Shown: piece after piece, positions 1-8,256 of the stretch
Layout of the letters: the number at the start of each line of letters is the position of its first letter
Numbering within the stretch: the stretch's first letter is position 1
Source: Pirellulimonas nuda
GTDB lineage: Bacteria > Planctomycetota > Planctomycetia > Pirellulales > Lacipirellulaceae
DNA length: 64,000 nucleotides
NCBI RefSeq assembly: GCF_007750855.1
Contig: NZ_CP036291.1
Coordinates: forward strand, 1,984,001-2,048,000
Direction: 5' to 3'
Position numbers and translations under genes: made by a program
Notes under the pieces: generated by a model
Databases searched by the model: none
What the model was told of the DNA's origin: nothing
The model's input: the letters and a program-made list of their open reading frames with translations, nothing else

Positions 1-1446
1 GTCGAGGTGGACGTCGAAGGTGCCCGACTCAACCTGCTGCAAGATCGCCCGCAGGCGGCGCGGCGCCACCTCCACCAACTGCTCGACCTCGCTGTAGATG
101 CGGGCCGCTTTGCGGAACTGCCGCATCGGGGAGAGCCGCTGGCGGATCATCCGGCGTTGGTGGGCGCCGATGATGTCGAGCAGGGAAAAGTCGGGCGAGA
201 GCAGCCGCGACGTCCCTTCCAGCATCACCACAAGCTTGACCAGCATCGCCACGGGCGAGGGGAGCATGATGTGGTATTTGCGGATGATCCGCACCAGCTC
301 TAGCAGCGCCTCGGACAGGGCGAACCCGCCCACGCTCTGCGATCCGTAGAACTCGATGAAGTCGTCCAGGTCGACCGCCAACGCCTCTTCGTCTAGGTTC
401 GGCGGGGCGGAGCCGACACGGGCAACCAGACGCGCTAGCTGCGTTGCGTCCTGCATGTTCACCGCGATGAGCATGTCCTCGAGGTCCTCGCGGAGCCGCT
501 CGCCGAGCCGACCGACCATGCCGAAATCCAGCAGGCCGATCACGCCGCCCGGCATCGCCAGCAGGTTTCCCGGGTGCGGGTCGGCGTGGTAGGCGCCGTA
601 GCGGAAGACCATCTCCAGGAACACGTCCGCCCCGTCGCGCGCCAGTTTCTGCACGCACACCCCTTCGACCTCCGAGAGCCGAGGGTCGGAGAACTTCCGC
701 CCCTCGAGCCACTGGAGCGTGAGCACACGCCGCGTCGAGAGCTCCGGGTAGACGCGTGGGATGCAGAGCCGCGGGTCGCCCCGGAAGTAGCCCGCGAACT
801 GCTCGATCCGGCGACGCTCGTGCTTGAAGTCGAGCTCCCGGCGGATCGTCTTCTGAAACTCGACGGCCGTCGCCGCGGGGCGGTAGGCGGCCAGCTCCGG
901 CACGCGTTCGGCTAGTTGCCCGAGGCCAACCAGGATCTCGGTGTCCACCATCACCCGCTGCTGGATGCTGGTGTGCTGCACCTTCACGGCGACGTCGTCT
1001 CCCGCGAGCGTCCGCGCGCGGTGCACCTGGCCGATGGACGCGGAAGCGATGGGCGTCGGGTCGAACTCGGCGAACGCCTCTTCAATGGTCTTGCCGAGGT
1101 CGTCCTCGATGGTTTGGCGGATCTGGTCGGCGGGGTCGCTGGCGGCGTCGGATTGCAGCTTCGAGAGCTCGGCCGCCAGCTCCGGCCCCACCAGGTCGGG
1201 GCGCGTGCTGAGGATCTGGCCAAGTTTTACGAACGTGGGCCCGAGCTCTTCGAGCGCCAGGCGGATCCGCGCGTCGCGGCTTAGCTTGTGGGCCGACTCT
1301 TCTTCGCGGCCGCCAAACAGCATCCCGGACAGGGGCAGCTCGAATCCGCTGAACAGGTTCGCCAGCCCGTGCCGGCTGAGGACCTGCACGATCTCCCGCC
1401 AGCGATTGAGGTTTCGGTAGATCTGGGGGATCGAGGTGATCTTCAT
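1..1446 (-). CDS. ABC1/UbiB-family atypical kinase, 3' end cut by window edge
   Basis: The frame is open from the ATG at 1446 to the left edge, giving 482 visible codons without a stop, so only the C-terminus is missing. Protein-kinase-like ABC1 signatures are in the expected order: KLGQ at about residues 74-77, ASIGQVH at about 136-142, VAVKV at about 152-156, an ELDFKHE stretch, HADPHPGN and then LDFGMVG near residues 290-315. Family knowledge: UbiB/ADCK proteins are membrane-associated ATPases or kinases that support quinone biosynthesis or lipid homeostasis. No quinone gene is adjacent, so the exact role is open. It is transcribed divergently from the beta-propeller gene at 1738, with a palindromic repeat in the shared intergenic region. 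Family call is sure; function is inferred. Confidence 0.93.
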   Translation of the reverse strand, partial: MKITSIPQIYRNLNRWREIVQVLSRHGLANLFSGFELPLSGMLFGGREEESAHKLSRDARIRLALEELGPTFVKLGQILSTRPDLVGPELAAELSKLQSDAASDPADQIRQTIEDDLGKTIEEAFAEFDPTPIASASIGQVHRARTLAGDDVAVKVQHTSIQQRVMVDTEILVGLGQLAERVPELAAYRPAATAVEFQKTIRRELDFKHERRRIEQFAGYFRGDPRLCIPRVYPELSTRRVLTLQWLEGRKFSDPRLSEVEGVCVQKLARDGADVFLEMVFRYGAYHADPHPGNLLAMPGGVIGLLDFGMVGRLGERLREDLEDMLIAVNMQDATQLARLVARVGSAPPNLDEEALAVDLDDFIEFYGSQSVGGFALSEALLELVRIIRKYHIMLPSPVAMLVKLVVMLEGTSRLLSPDFSLLDIIGAHQRRMIRQRLSPMRQFRKAARIYSEVEQLVEVAPRRLRAILQQVESGTFDVHLD

Positions 1447-1562
1447 CAGAACGGCGTCGTAGGGCTCTCGAAGGGTCGCGCGAATGCGGAAGACGGACGC
1501 GGAGGATGGACCTCCTTTATCGTAGTCAATGCGGGTACACAGCGTGTCCCCAAGCAAAACGC

Positions 1563-1636
1563 GATAGCCGCCGACTTACGGTCGGCCCGTTTGAGGGCAG
1601 TTCGTGGACGCGCCGACCGTAGGTCGGCTGCTAATA
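1563..1636. repeat. Palindromic intergenic repeat, GCCGAC hairpin family, copy 1
   Basis: Two short hairpins in inverted orientation. The left arm is gccgacttacggtcggc at about 1566-1582 and the right arm is gccgaccgtaggtcggc at about 1613-1629, both flanked by ATAGC/GCTAT. A close copy lies at 3033-3105, so the two copies bracket the beta-propeller gene. This is REP-like, with no coding potential. Confidence 0.8.
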
Positions 1637-1737
1637 GGCGTTTTCGCGGTCCTTCCTGGTCGCTTGACCGCCCATGGGGTTGCTGTTCAGACTTTACCAC
1701 TACCACCCTCCCCACCCGCACGACCACGCTATCCGCC

Positions 1738-3009
1738 ATGAAGCACTTATCCTTGCTTGCTTTGATGCTGACATGCGTCCCCACGATGGCCGAAGACTGG
1801 CCCCAATGGCGAGGCGCCCACCACGACGGCGTGTCGGCTGCTAAGGGCGTGGCCACGACCTGGGGCTCCGACGAGAACATCGCGTGGCGACTCCCCCTGC
1901 CGGGCCCCGCCGGCTCGACCCCCGTGGTCGCGGGGGGCAGGGTTTTCTTAACGAGCGTCGACGAGGCCGACCTGGTGCTGCTCGCCTTCTCGACCGACGG
2001 CCAGCAGCAATGGCGACGGGTCGTGGGCAAGGGCAACCGCGACATGCGCGGCGACGAGGGCAACTTTGCTTCCCCCTCGCCGGTGACCGACGGCCGGAGC
2101 GTGGCCTGCCTGTTCGGGCAGGGGACGCTCGCCTGCTTCTCCGCAGAAGGCGAGCCGAAGTGGGAGTTCAACATCGAGGACCGCTACGGGAAGCTGGACA
2201 TCCAGTTCGGCTACGCCTCGACCCCGGTGCTCCACGACGGCCGGCTGTACCTGCAGATGATCCACGGCGAGGGGGACCCCGACACAAACGAGGCCCAGGT
2301 GTTCTGCCTCGATTTCGAAACCGGCGAAGAGGTGTGGCGGTGCGAGCGGCTCACCGGCGCCAAGGCGGAGTGCGAGCATTCCTACGCCTCGCCCACGATC
2401 TACTCGCCCCCGGGCGCCGCGCCGCTGCTGCTCACCCACGGCGGCGACTTCCTGGTGGCGTACACGCTGGACGGCAAGGAGGCCTGGCGGCTGGGCGGGT
2501 TCAACGATGAGGGACGCTACCACCCCACGCTGCGTTTCGTCTCCTCTCCCGCGGTGGGCGACGGCTTGATTGTCGTGCCCAGCGCCAAGCGCGGCGCGGT
2601 GGTCGCCGTGAGCCCGGGGGGGAGCGGCGAGGTCGCGGGCACGAGCCACGAGCTCTGGCGGATGCCCCAAGGGACCCCCGACGTGCCGTCGCCGCTGATC
2701 TACGACGGGCTGGTGTACCTGTGCCGCGAAGACGGCGTGTTGACGTGCGTCGAAGCCCAAACCGGCGACGAGGTGTACACCCGCCGGCTGCAGAGCGACC
2801 GCTACCGCTCCTCGCCGGTGGGGGTCGATGGCAAGGTCTATTGCTGCTCCCGCAAGGGGGTGGTCAGCGTGATCCGCGCGGGGCGGGAGTTTGAACTGCT
2901 CGCCAAGAACGACCTCGGGGAAGCAGTGTCGTCGTCGCTGGCGATTGCCGATGGGGTGATCTATCTGCGGACGTTCGACGCGCTGTACGCGATCGCGGAC
3001 GGAGACTGA
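1738..3009 (+). CDS. Exported PQQ-like beta-propeller repeat protein
   Basis: This 423-residue protein starts with an N-terminal hydrophobic signal (MKHLSLLALMLTCVPTMA) followed at once by EDWPQWRG, the usual opening of planctomycete PQQ-like propellers. Repeated blades contain V-F/Y-L and W-R/E-W motifs such as STPVVAGGRVFL and SSPVGVDGKVYCC. The ATG at 1738 is chosen because it places the signal peptide at the N-terminus; the open frame extends upstream through repeat DNA and is not credible there. Family members are periplasmic or outer-membrane propellers, either dehydrogenase-like or BamB-like. Catalytic quinoprotein residues cannot be confirmed by eye, so enzyme versus scaffold is unresolved. 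It converges on the minus-strand HEAT gene. Confidence 0.9.
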   Translation: MKHLSLLALMLTCVPTMAEDWPQWRGAHHDGVSAAKGVATTWGSDENIAWRLPLPGPAGSTPVVAGGRVFLTSVDEADLVLLAFSTDGQQQWRRVVGKGNRDMRGDEGNFASPSPVTDGRSVACLFGQGTLACFSAEGEPKWEFNIEDRYGKLDIQFGYASTPVLHDGRLYLQMIHGEGDPDTNEAQVFCLDFETGEEVWRCERLTGAKAECEHSYASPTIYSPPGAAPLLLTHGGDFLVAYTLDGKEAWRLGGFNDEGRYHPTLRFVSSPAVGDGLIVVPSAKRGAVVAVSPGGSGEVAGTSHELWRMPQGTPDVPSPLIYDGLVYLCREDGVLTCVEAQTGDEVYTRRLQSDRYRSSPVGVDGKVYCCSRKGVVSVIRAGREFELLAKNDLGEAVSSSLAIADGVIYLRTFDALYAIADGD

Positions 3010-3032
3010 ACGCGAGGCGGTGCCGACCGCCC

Positions 3033-3105
3033 CATAGCTGCCGACCTATGGTCGGCGCGGTGTTCATCACTCTCGTTCGCGCCGACCATAGGTCCGCGGC
3101 TATTG
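3033..3105. repeat. Palindromic intergenic repeat, GCCGAC hairpin family, copy 2
   Basis: Inverted arms ATAGCTGCCGACCTATGGTC (from 3034) and GCGCCGACCATAGGTC (from about 3079) surround a roughly 20-base spacer. It lies between two convergent genes and may also act as a bidirectional terminator. It is closely similar to 1563-1636. Confidence 0.8.
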
Positions 3106-3108
3106 GTG

Positions 3109-3582
3109 CTAGAACCCTGCGAGCGCTTCGCCCGCCAGACGCGCCAGTCGGGGCTGCTCGGAGTGGGAGAGTTGCTCGAGCGCGGGGCGTGACGACGCCG
3201 CGCCGATCCGCCCTAGCGCCCAGCAGGCGCGCTCGCGGACCGCCAGCGGCGCCCGGCTTTGGGCGGTTTCAACGAGCTTGCTGACCGAGGCCGAGGCCCG
3301 TTCGCCGGCGCGGCCCAGCAGCGTCGCACACCAGTAGGCGCAGTCGGCGTCGGCCGAGCTGAGGCGGTCGGTCAGCGGGCCGAGTGCTTCGTCACGCGGC
3401 GGACCCAGCTTCTCTAACGCCGCAACGCACCAGGCGCCGGCGTCTGCGTCGGAGGCGCACAGGGCCAGGGTCTCGGCCGCGGGGGCCGCGGATTCGCCCA
3501 TCCTCGCCAGCGACTCGGCCGCGGCGGCCCGTTCTTCCGGCGATCCGTTCATCAACCGGTCGGTCAGCATCTCGAGGGTCAT
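3109..3582 (-). CDS. HEAT-repeat protein
   Basis: This 157-residue protein consists almost wholly of alpha-helical HEAT repeats of about 30 residues, for example EERAAAAESLARMGESA and VRERACWALGRIGAASS. There is no signal peptide or membrane segment, so it is probably a cytoplasmic binding protein. It is the last gene of a minus-strand run (rpsR, thioesterase, LolD-like ATPase, HEAT), 42 bases after the ATPase. Co-transcription is likely, but no specific partner can be named. Confidence 0.85.
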   Translation of the reverse strand: MTLEMLTDRLMNGSPEERAAAAESLARMGESAAPAAETLALCASDADAGAWCVAALEKLGPPRDEALGPLTDRLSSADADCAYWCATLLGRAGERASASVSKLVETAQSRAPLAVRERACWALGRIGAASSRPALEQLSHSEQPRLARLAGEALAGF

Positions 3583-3624
3583 CGCGGCGCATCCGTGTCT
3601 GAGAAAGGGGGGCGAGCAGAAGCG

Positions 3625-4299
3625 TCAGTCGATCGGCGACAACCGGCCGTCGTCGAGCCGCATCCGGCGTGCCATTACGGCCGCCAGCTCCTGGCTGTGG
3701 GTGACGACCACCAGCATCGTCTCTTGCTGGCGAGACATCTCCAAGAGCAGTTCGCCCACATTCTCCGCGCTCTGGCGGTCGAGGTTGCCGGTCGGCTCGT
3801 CCGCCAGCAGCAGGGCAGGGCGGTTCACCAGCGCCCGGGCCAGGGCGGCGCGTTGGCGTTCGCCCCCGGAAAGCTCCGCCGGGCGGTGGGTCAAGCGATC
3901 GCCCAACCCTACACGGTTCAACAGCGCCTCGGCCTGCTGGCGGTCTGCGTCGCTCGAGCCACCCGCCGCCAGCTTGGGTACGAGCACGTTTTCCAGCACC
4001 GTGCACTGCGGGAGCAGGTAGTGGTCCTGGAAGACAAACCCGACCCGCTCGTTGCGGAACCGGGCAAGGCCGGGCTCGTCCAGCGTGAACGGGTCGACGC
4101 CATCGAGTTCAACCCGACCGGCGGTCGGCGGGTCGAGCGCCCCCAGGATCGATAGCAGCGTGCTCTTGCCCGAGCCGCTAGGACCGACAATCGCCAAGCT
4201 GTCACCCGGCTCCATCGCCAGCGTGGCGCCGCGCAGCACCACAAGCGGCTCGCCGGGCGTGGGGTACTGTCGAGAGACGTCCTGAACTGAGAGGCCCAT
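3625..4299 (-). CDS. ABC transporter ATP-binding protein, LolD/MacB-like
   Basis: This 224-residue protein is the usual length for a LolD-type ATPase. It has Walker A GPSGSGKST, the signature LSGGERQRAALARAL, and Walker B LLLADEPTGNLD with the GNLD ending typical of the LolD/MacB/FtsE group. Known members power lipoprotein release or peptide and macrolide export with an FtsX-like permease. No permease lies beside it here, so the partner must be encoded elsewhere. The start ATG at 4299 gives a standard N-terminus (MGLSVQDVSR). Confidence 0.92.
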   Translation of the reverse strand: MGLSVQDVSRQYPTPGEPLVVLRGATLAMEPGDSLAIVGPSGSGKSTLLSILGALDPPTAGRVELDGVDPFTLDEPGLARFRNERVGFVFQDHYLLPQCTVLENVLVPKLAAGGSSDADRQQAEALLNRVGLGDRLTHRPAELSGGERQRAALARALVNRPALLLADEPTGNLDRQSAENVGELLLEMSRQQETMLVVVTHSQELAAVMARRMRLDDGRLSPID

Positions 4300-4376
4300 A
4301 ACGTTGTAGGGTGCACGAAGTGCACCTCGCCTTGCAAGGAGCGGTTGGCCCGTCGGCTGGGCGCAGGGCGGGCGCC

Positions 4377-4799
4377 CTAGGGCTCGACGAACGGACGCAG
4401 CAACGCCGCGATGTCTTCGGGGATCGCCGTGGGCCGAAGCGGCTTGTCCGGCTCAACGTGGCAGCAGACGCTTGTCATCCGGCCCTCGGCGACCGGGGCG
4501 CCGTCTCGGGTGATCCGGAACCGGTAGCCGATGCTGGTGCGGCCCAGCTTGGCGATGGTGACGCAGAAATCGAGCTCTTCTTCGCAGCGAGCCGGCGACT
4601 GGTAGTCGCAGGCGGCGCTTACCCGCGGGAAGCTCAGGTGGCGTCCCTGGCGTCGGTCGTAGATGCTCAAGCCGAGGCTGCGGAACAGGGCGTGCTCCGC
4701 GGCCTCCATGTAGCGGAAGAAGGCCGAGAAATGGGCGATGCCGGCCATGTCGGTATCGGCAAACTCTACCCTGCGGCGCGTGGTGAAAGTCTCGGCCAC
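4377..4799 (-). CDS. Acyl-CoA thioesterase, hotdog fold (YbgC/4-HBT type)
   Basis: This 140-residue protein, with an apparent GTG start, carries the 4-hydroxybenzoyl-CoA thioesterase signature: VEFADTDMAGIAHFSAFFRYME contains the catalytic Asp followed by G-I-x-H-F. The family hydrolyses acyl-CoA thioesters in the cytoplasm, and the YbgC branch is tied to the Tol-Pal envelope system in proteobacteria. It lies in the same orientation as, and between, rpsR and the ABC ATPase, 77 bases from the latter. The substrate is not predictable from sequence. Confidence 0.9.
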   Translation of the reverse strand: MAETFTTRRRVEFADTDMAGIAHFSAFFRYMEAAEHALFRSLGLSIYDRRQGRHLSFPRVSAACDYQSPARCEEELDFCVTIAKLGRTSIGYRFRITRDGAPVAEGRMTSVCCHVEPDKPLRPTAIPEDIAALLRPFVEP

Positions 4800-4903
4800 G
4801 GTGCGCCCTCTTGCGAGACGATGCGCCGCGAGCGCAACGATACGCTGGCCGCGGCCGGGTCAAAGCACAAACGAGTCGCCGCGGCACTCAGTCGCCGCCG
4901 CAC

Positions 4904-5143
4904 TCAGTCGCCAACGTAGGGCATCAGGCCCATGAACCGGGCCCGCTTGATCGCCTTGGCGACCGCGTGCTGGCTGGCGGCGTGGCAGCCGCTCTTGCGC
5001 CGGCTGACGATCTTGCCGTGACGGTTGGTGAGCTTGGCGAGCAGTTCCAAGTCCTTGTAGTCGACGTACATCGGCCGAGGCTTTACGCCATCGACGAACA
5101 AGGGGTCTCTCTTGGCGGCTTTGATTTGCTTGCGACGCTTCAC
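4904..5143 (-). CDS. rpsR: 30S ribosomal protein bS18
   Basis: This 79-residue basic protein has the S18 core: a PMYVDYKDLELLAKLTNRHG stretch, then KIVSRRKSGC and an AIKRARFMGLMPY ending. The N-terminus MKRRKQIKAAKRDPLF is of the planctomycete type, without the zinc-binding cysteines of many bacterial S18 proteins. The start appears to be GTG at 5143. It stands apart from rpsF and rplI, unlike the common bacterial arrangement, and heads a minus-strand run with the thioesterase. Confidence 0.95.
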   Translation of the reverse strand: MKRRKQIKAAKRDPLFVDGVKPRPMYVDYKDLELLAKLTNRHGKIVSRRKSGCHAASQHAVAKAIKRARFMGLMPYVGD

Positions 5144-5356
5144 GGCAGACTCGACTCAGCGGTTTTCGGGATCGAACGTTACGGGGCCTCGCAGAATAAG
5201 CGATCGGGGGTTGGCTGGGAAGCCTACCCGCCGCCGCTGCACGACTGCCTGGCAATCGCTAAACTCCGTGGGACCGCCCGGGACGGCCCGCCGTGCGGCC
5301 TCCAGGGCGACGCCGCCGCACCCGCTTCCGGGGGCAGAATCAACGGAATCACGCAG

Positions 5357-6499
5357 ATGCCAGCCGCTCCGCACCGCTCTGAGATCGTCGCCGGGGCGCA
5401 CACCGTGGTCGCCAAGGTGGGGACCCGCGTGCTCACGGCGCCGGACGGTTCGCTCGACGTGGCTCGGATCGAGTCGCTCGCCGGCCAGCTCGCGGCGCTC
5501 GCGGACGCCGGGCGGCGCGTGGCGTTGGTCTCCAGCGGGGCGGTCGGCGCCGGGGTAGGGCGCCTCAAGCTCCCCGGCCGGCCCAGCGGGTTGGCGCAGC
5601 TTCAGGCGGTCGCCGCGGTTGGCCAGAGCCGCCTGATCGAGGCCTACAACGGGGCCCTGCAGTCCCGCGGCAGGCACGCCGCCCAGGTGCTGCTGACCGC
5701 AGACGACCTGAACGACCGCGCACGCTACCTGAACGTCCGGAACACGCTCACCGCCCTGTTCGAGTACGGGGCGATCCCCGTGATCAACGAGAACGACACC
5801 GTGCGGGTCGACGAGCTGCAACGCACGGTGGGGGACAACGACCGCCTGGCCGCCGTGGTGGCCAACCTGCTGCGGGCGCCCCTGTTGGTGCTGCTGTCCG
5901 ACGTCGAGGGGCTCTACGACCGCGCCCCCGACGACCCCGACGCCCGCCTGCTTCCCACGGTGGACAACGTAGAAACGGTCCGATCGCTGGCCGTGGCGTC
6001 CCCGGCCGGGGTGATGTCCCGCGGCGGCATGGCCAGCAAGCTGGAAGCGGCGCGGCTGGTTACCGCGGCGGGCGAGAACGCCATTATCGCGAACGGCCGG
6101 CGGGAGAACGTGCTGGTGGACCTGCTGGCCGGTAAGCCGATCGGCACGCTCTTCGTGGCCCAAGGCGGCTCGGTCAGCAGCCGCAAACGTTGGCTCGGCT
6201 CGACGGCCCAGCCGAGCGGGCGGCTGACGCTCGACGCGGGGGCGTGCCGCGCCGTGACCGAGCGGGGGTCGAGCCTGCTGGCGGTGGGGATTTCGGCCGT
6301 CGACGGGGGTTTTGACAAAGGGGACTTGGTCGCGCTGTGCGACGGGGCGGGCTCGGAGGTCGCTCGGGGGCTGGCCAACTACTCGGCGGACGAGATCCGC
6401 CGGATCGCCGGCCACGGCAAAGACGAGATCGCCCAGATCTTGGGGCACTGCCCCTACGACTCCGTCGTGCATCGCGATCACCTCGCCCTGGTGCGCTAG
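5357..6499 (+). CDS. proB: Glutamate 5-kinase with C-terminal PUA domain
   Basis: This 380-residue protein catalyses the first step of proline synthesis, ATP-dependent phosphorylation of glutamate. The amino-acid kinase domain shows VVAKVGTRVLT near the N-terminus, LVSSGAVGAG, INENDTV and the glycine-rich stretch GVMSRGGMASKLEAA. About 100 C-terminal residues form the PUA domain, as in the long bacterial form. The ATG at 5357 is chosen because family homology begins immediately after it; the open frame upstream is not conserved. No proA is adjacent. Confidence 0.95.
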   Translation: MPAAPHRSEIVAGAHTVVAKVGTRVLTAPDGSLDVARIESLAGQLAALADAGRRVALVSSGAVGAGVGRLKLPGRPSGLAQLQAVAAVGQSRLIEAYNGALQSRGRHAAQVLLTADDLNDRARYLNVRNTLTALFEYGAIPVINENDTVRVDELQRTVGDNDRLAAVVANLLRAPLLVLLSDVEGLYDRAPDDPDARLLPTVDNVETVRSLAVASPAGVMSRGGMASKLEAARLVTAAGENAIIANGRRENVLVDLLAGKPIGTLFVAQGGSVSSRKRWLGSTAQPSGRLTLDAGACRAVTERGSSLLAVGISAVDGGFDKGDLVALCDGAGSEVARGLANYSADEIRRIAGHGKDEIAQILGHCPYDSVVHRDHLALVR

Positions 6500-6708
6500 G
6501 CCCCCCGTGCGGGCCGCGGAACGCCGCCGGCCTGACCGGGCAAGAATCCGTGGGTTGGCTTTGAGCTGCGCAAGGTGCATAATCCGGGCTAAATGTAGCG
6601 ATGGCGGCGATTTTGCGATCGACTAGCGTGTGCGTTGTCCCGCTACAGCCCCGAAAGTCGGTGCGTTAGGTCTGCTCGGTTTGCCGACAGTAACCATACG
6701 GAAGTTGC

Positions 6709-8157
6709 ATGCACCAACGATCGCCCGAGCCCCACAACCTCGCGATGGAAGCCACCGCCCAGCCACCTACCGAATCGCAGGGCGGGCTGCCGGTGACGGA
6801 GGGTTCTTTCGCCGACCTGTCGAAGGACATGTTCGTCGGCATCCGGGAGCTGCACCGTCGGCACGGGCCGATCGCGGCGTTGGACGACGCGGGCCTGCGG
6901 ATCATTTTCCTCTTCGACCCGCAGTACAACCGCCAGGTGCTGTCGGACGCGAACACGTTTCACGCCCGGTTCTTCGGCATCCGCGGGCCCAAACGCTCCA
7001 GCCAACGCCGGCTCACCTGCGGGCTGCTGGCAATGAATGGCGAGCAGCACCGCCGCAACCGGCGGATGCTGAAGGAGCCGTTCGGGCTCAAGACGATCGC
7101 CACCTACCGCCCGGCGATCGCCGCGCTGGCCCGTCAAGCGGCCGACGAGTTGGCGCCGGGGCGCTCGGTCGACATGAACGAAGAAATGACGCGCTACATG
7201 CTGCGCGTCACCAGCTCGATCCTATTCGGGCTGGACGAGCCGAAGATGGCCTACGAACTGGGCGAGATGATCGCCAACTGGGTGTCGCAGTTGCACGACA
7301 TCGGGGTCGGGGCGCTGGCGCCCGACGCGGGTTTCACGGCCGGCTATGAGCACCTGTTGGGGTACGCCCAGGAGCTGGAAGGCCGCGTGATGGAGATGAT
7401 CAGCCGCCGCCGGAAGGACCCGGGGCAGGCCAACGACGTGCTGTCGATCTTGGTGCGGATGCACGACGAGCAAGGGGGCCTGAGCGACGAAGAGCTGGTG
7501 GGCCAGAGCTGCGTGCTGTTCGGCGCCGCGCACATGACGACCGCCCACTCGCTTACCTGGACCCTGTTCTTGCTGGCGCAGCACCCCAGCGTGTTGCGAG
7601 AGCTCCTCGGCCAGCTCCCGCCCGATGAACAGGCGGGGGACGAGGTCCGCGAGGTCGACCCCAGCGCGCTGCTCGAGCGGGTGGTGCGGGAGAGCATGCG
7701 GGTGCTGCCCGCGAGCGCCTACTCCCAGCGGATCACCTCGGAGTTTGTGCGGGTCGGTCCGTTTGATCTGGCCCCGGGGACGCCCATCGTCTTTACGCCG
7801 CTGGTGACGCACCACCTGGCCTCCACGTTCCCAGAGCCAGAACGTTTCCTCCCCGATCGATGGCTGCAGGCCAAGCCCTCCGCCTACGAGTACCACCCGT
7901 TCGGCGCCGGGCCGCGGATGTGCATCGGCGGCCCGATGGCCATGGAGGTGATCCGCACCAGCCTGCCGATCTTGCTGCGGCGGTTCGGGATGCGGGTCCC
8001 TGCCGGGAGCGATGTCTCTGCCGAAGTGCGTTCGACCATGCTCAACCCGCAGTACGGCATGCCGATGGAGCTGCTGGAACCGGGCGCCGCCCAGGCGAAC
8101 CCCGTCCGGGGGAACGTGAACGAGCTGGTTGACCTTGTCGAGGCCGTGGATCGTTGA
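6709..8157 (+). CDS. Cytochrome P450
   Basis: This 482-residue protein is a full-length soluble P450. The heme-thiolate loop is FGAGPRMCIGG with the ligand at about Cys405. The K-helix ExxR is ESMR at about residues 328-331. The I-helix region reads FGAAHMTTAHS, which keeps the paired threonines but replaces the usual acidic residue before them. There is no membrane anchor. The family uses two electrons and O2 to hydroxylate a substrate; no ferredoxin or reductase gene is nearby. PurF follows 100 bases downstream in the same direction, but a functional link is not evident. Confidence 0.94.
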   Translation: MHQRSPEPHNLAMEATAQPPTESQGGLPVTEGSFADLSKDMFVGIRELHRRHGPIAALDDAGLRIIFLFDPQYNRQVLSDANTFHARFFGIRGPKRSSQRRLTCGLLAMNGEQHRRNRRMLKEPFGLKTIATYRPAIAALARQAADELAPGRSVDMNEEMTRYMLRVTSSILFGLDEPKMAYELGEMIANWVSQLHDIGVGALAPDAGFTAGYEHLLGYAQELEGRVMEMISRRRKDPGQANDVLSILVRMHDEQGGLSDEELVGQSCVLFGAAHMTTAHSLTWTLFLLAQHPSVLRELLGQLPPDEQAGDEVREVDPSALLERVVRESMRVLPASAYSQRITSEFVRVGPFDLAPGTPIVFTPLVTHHLASTFPEPERFLPDRWLQAKPSAYEYHPFGAGPRMCIGGPMAMEVIRTSLPILLRRFGMRVPAGSDVSAEVRSTMLNPQYGMPMELLEPGAAQANPVRGNVNELVDLVEAVDR

Positions 8158-8256
8158 GCGGCCGCGTTGCGGCTTTGGCGGGGGGCTACGCTGGCGCGTC
8201 GCCAGGCGATAGTCTGAAGCCCCCCACCCAGCCCCCGCCCCCCTGCGCGACGGCCG

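Noticed and set aside
4304..4330. GTAGGGTGCACGAAGTGCACC hairpin upstream of the LolD-like gene as another TIR element
   Set aside because: It has only one arm and shares just the first nine bases with the 28150 element, so it is treated as a chance hairpin.
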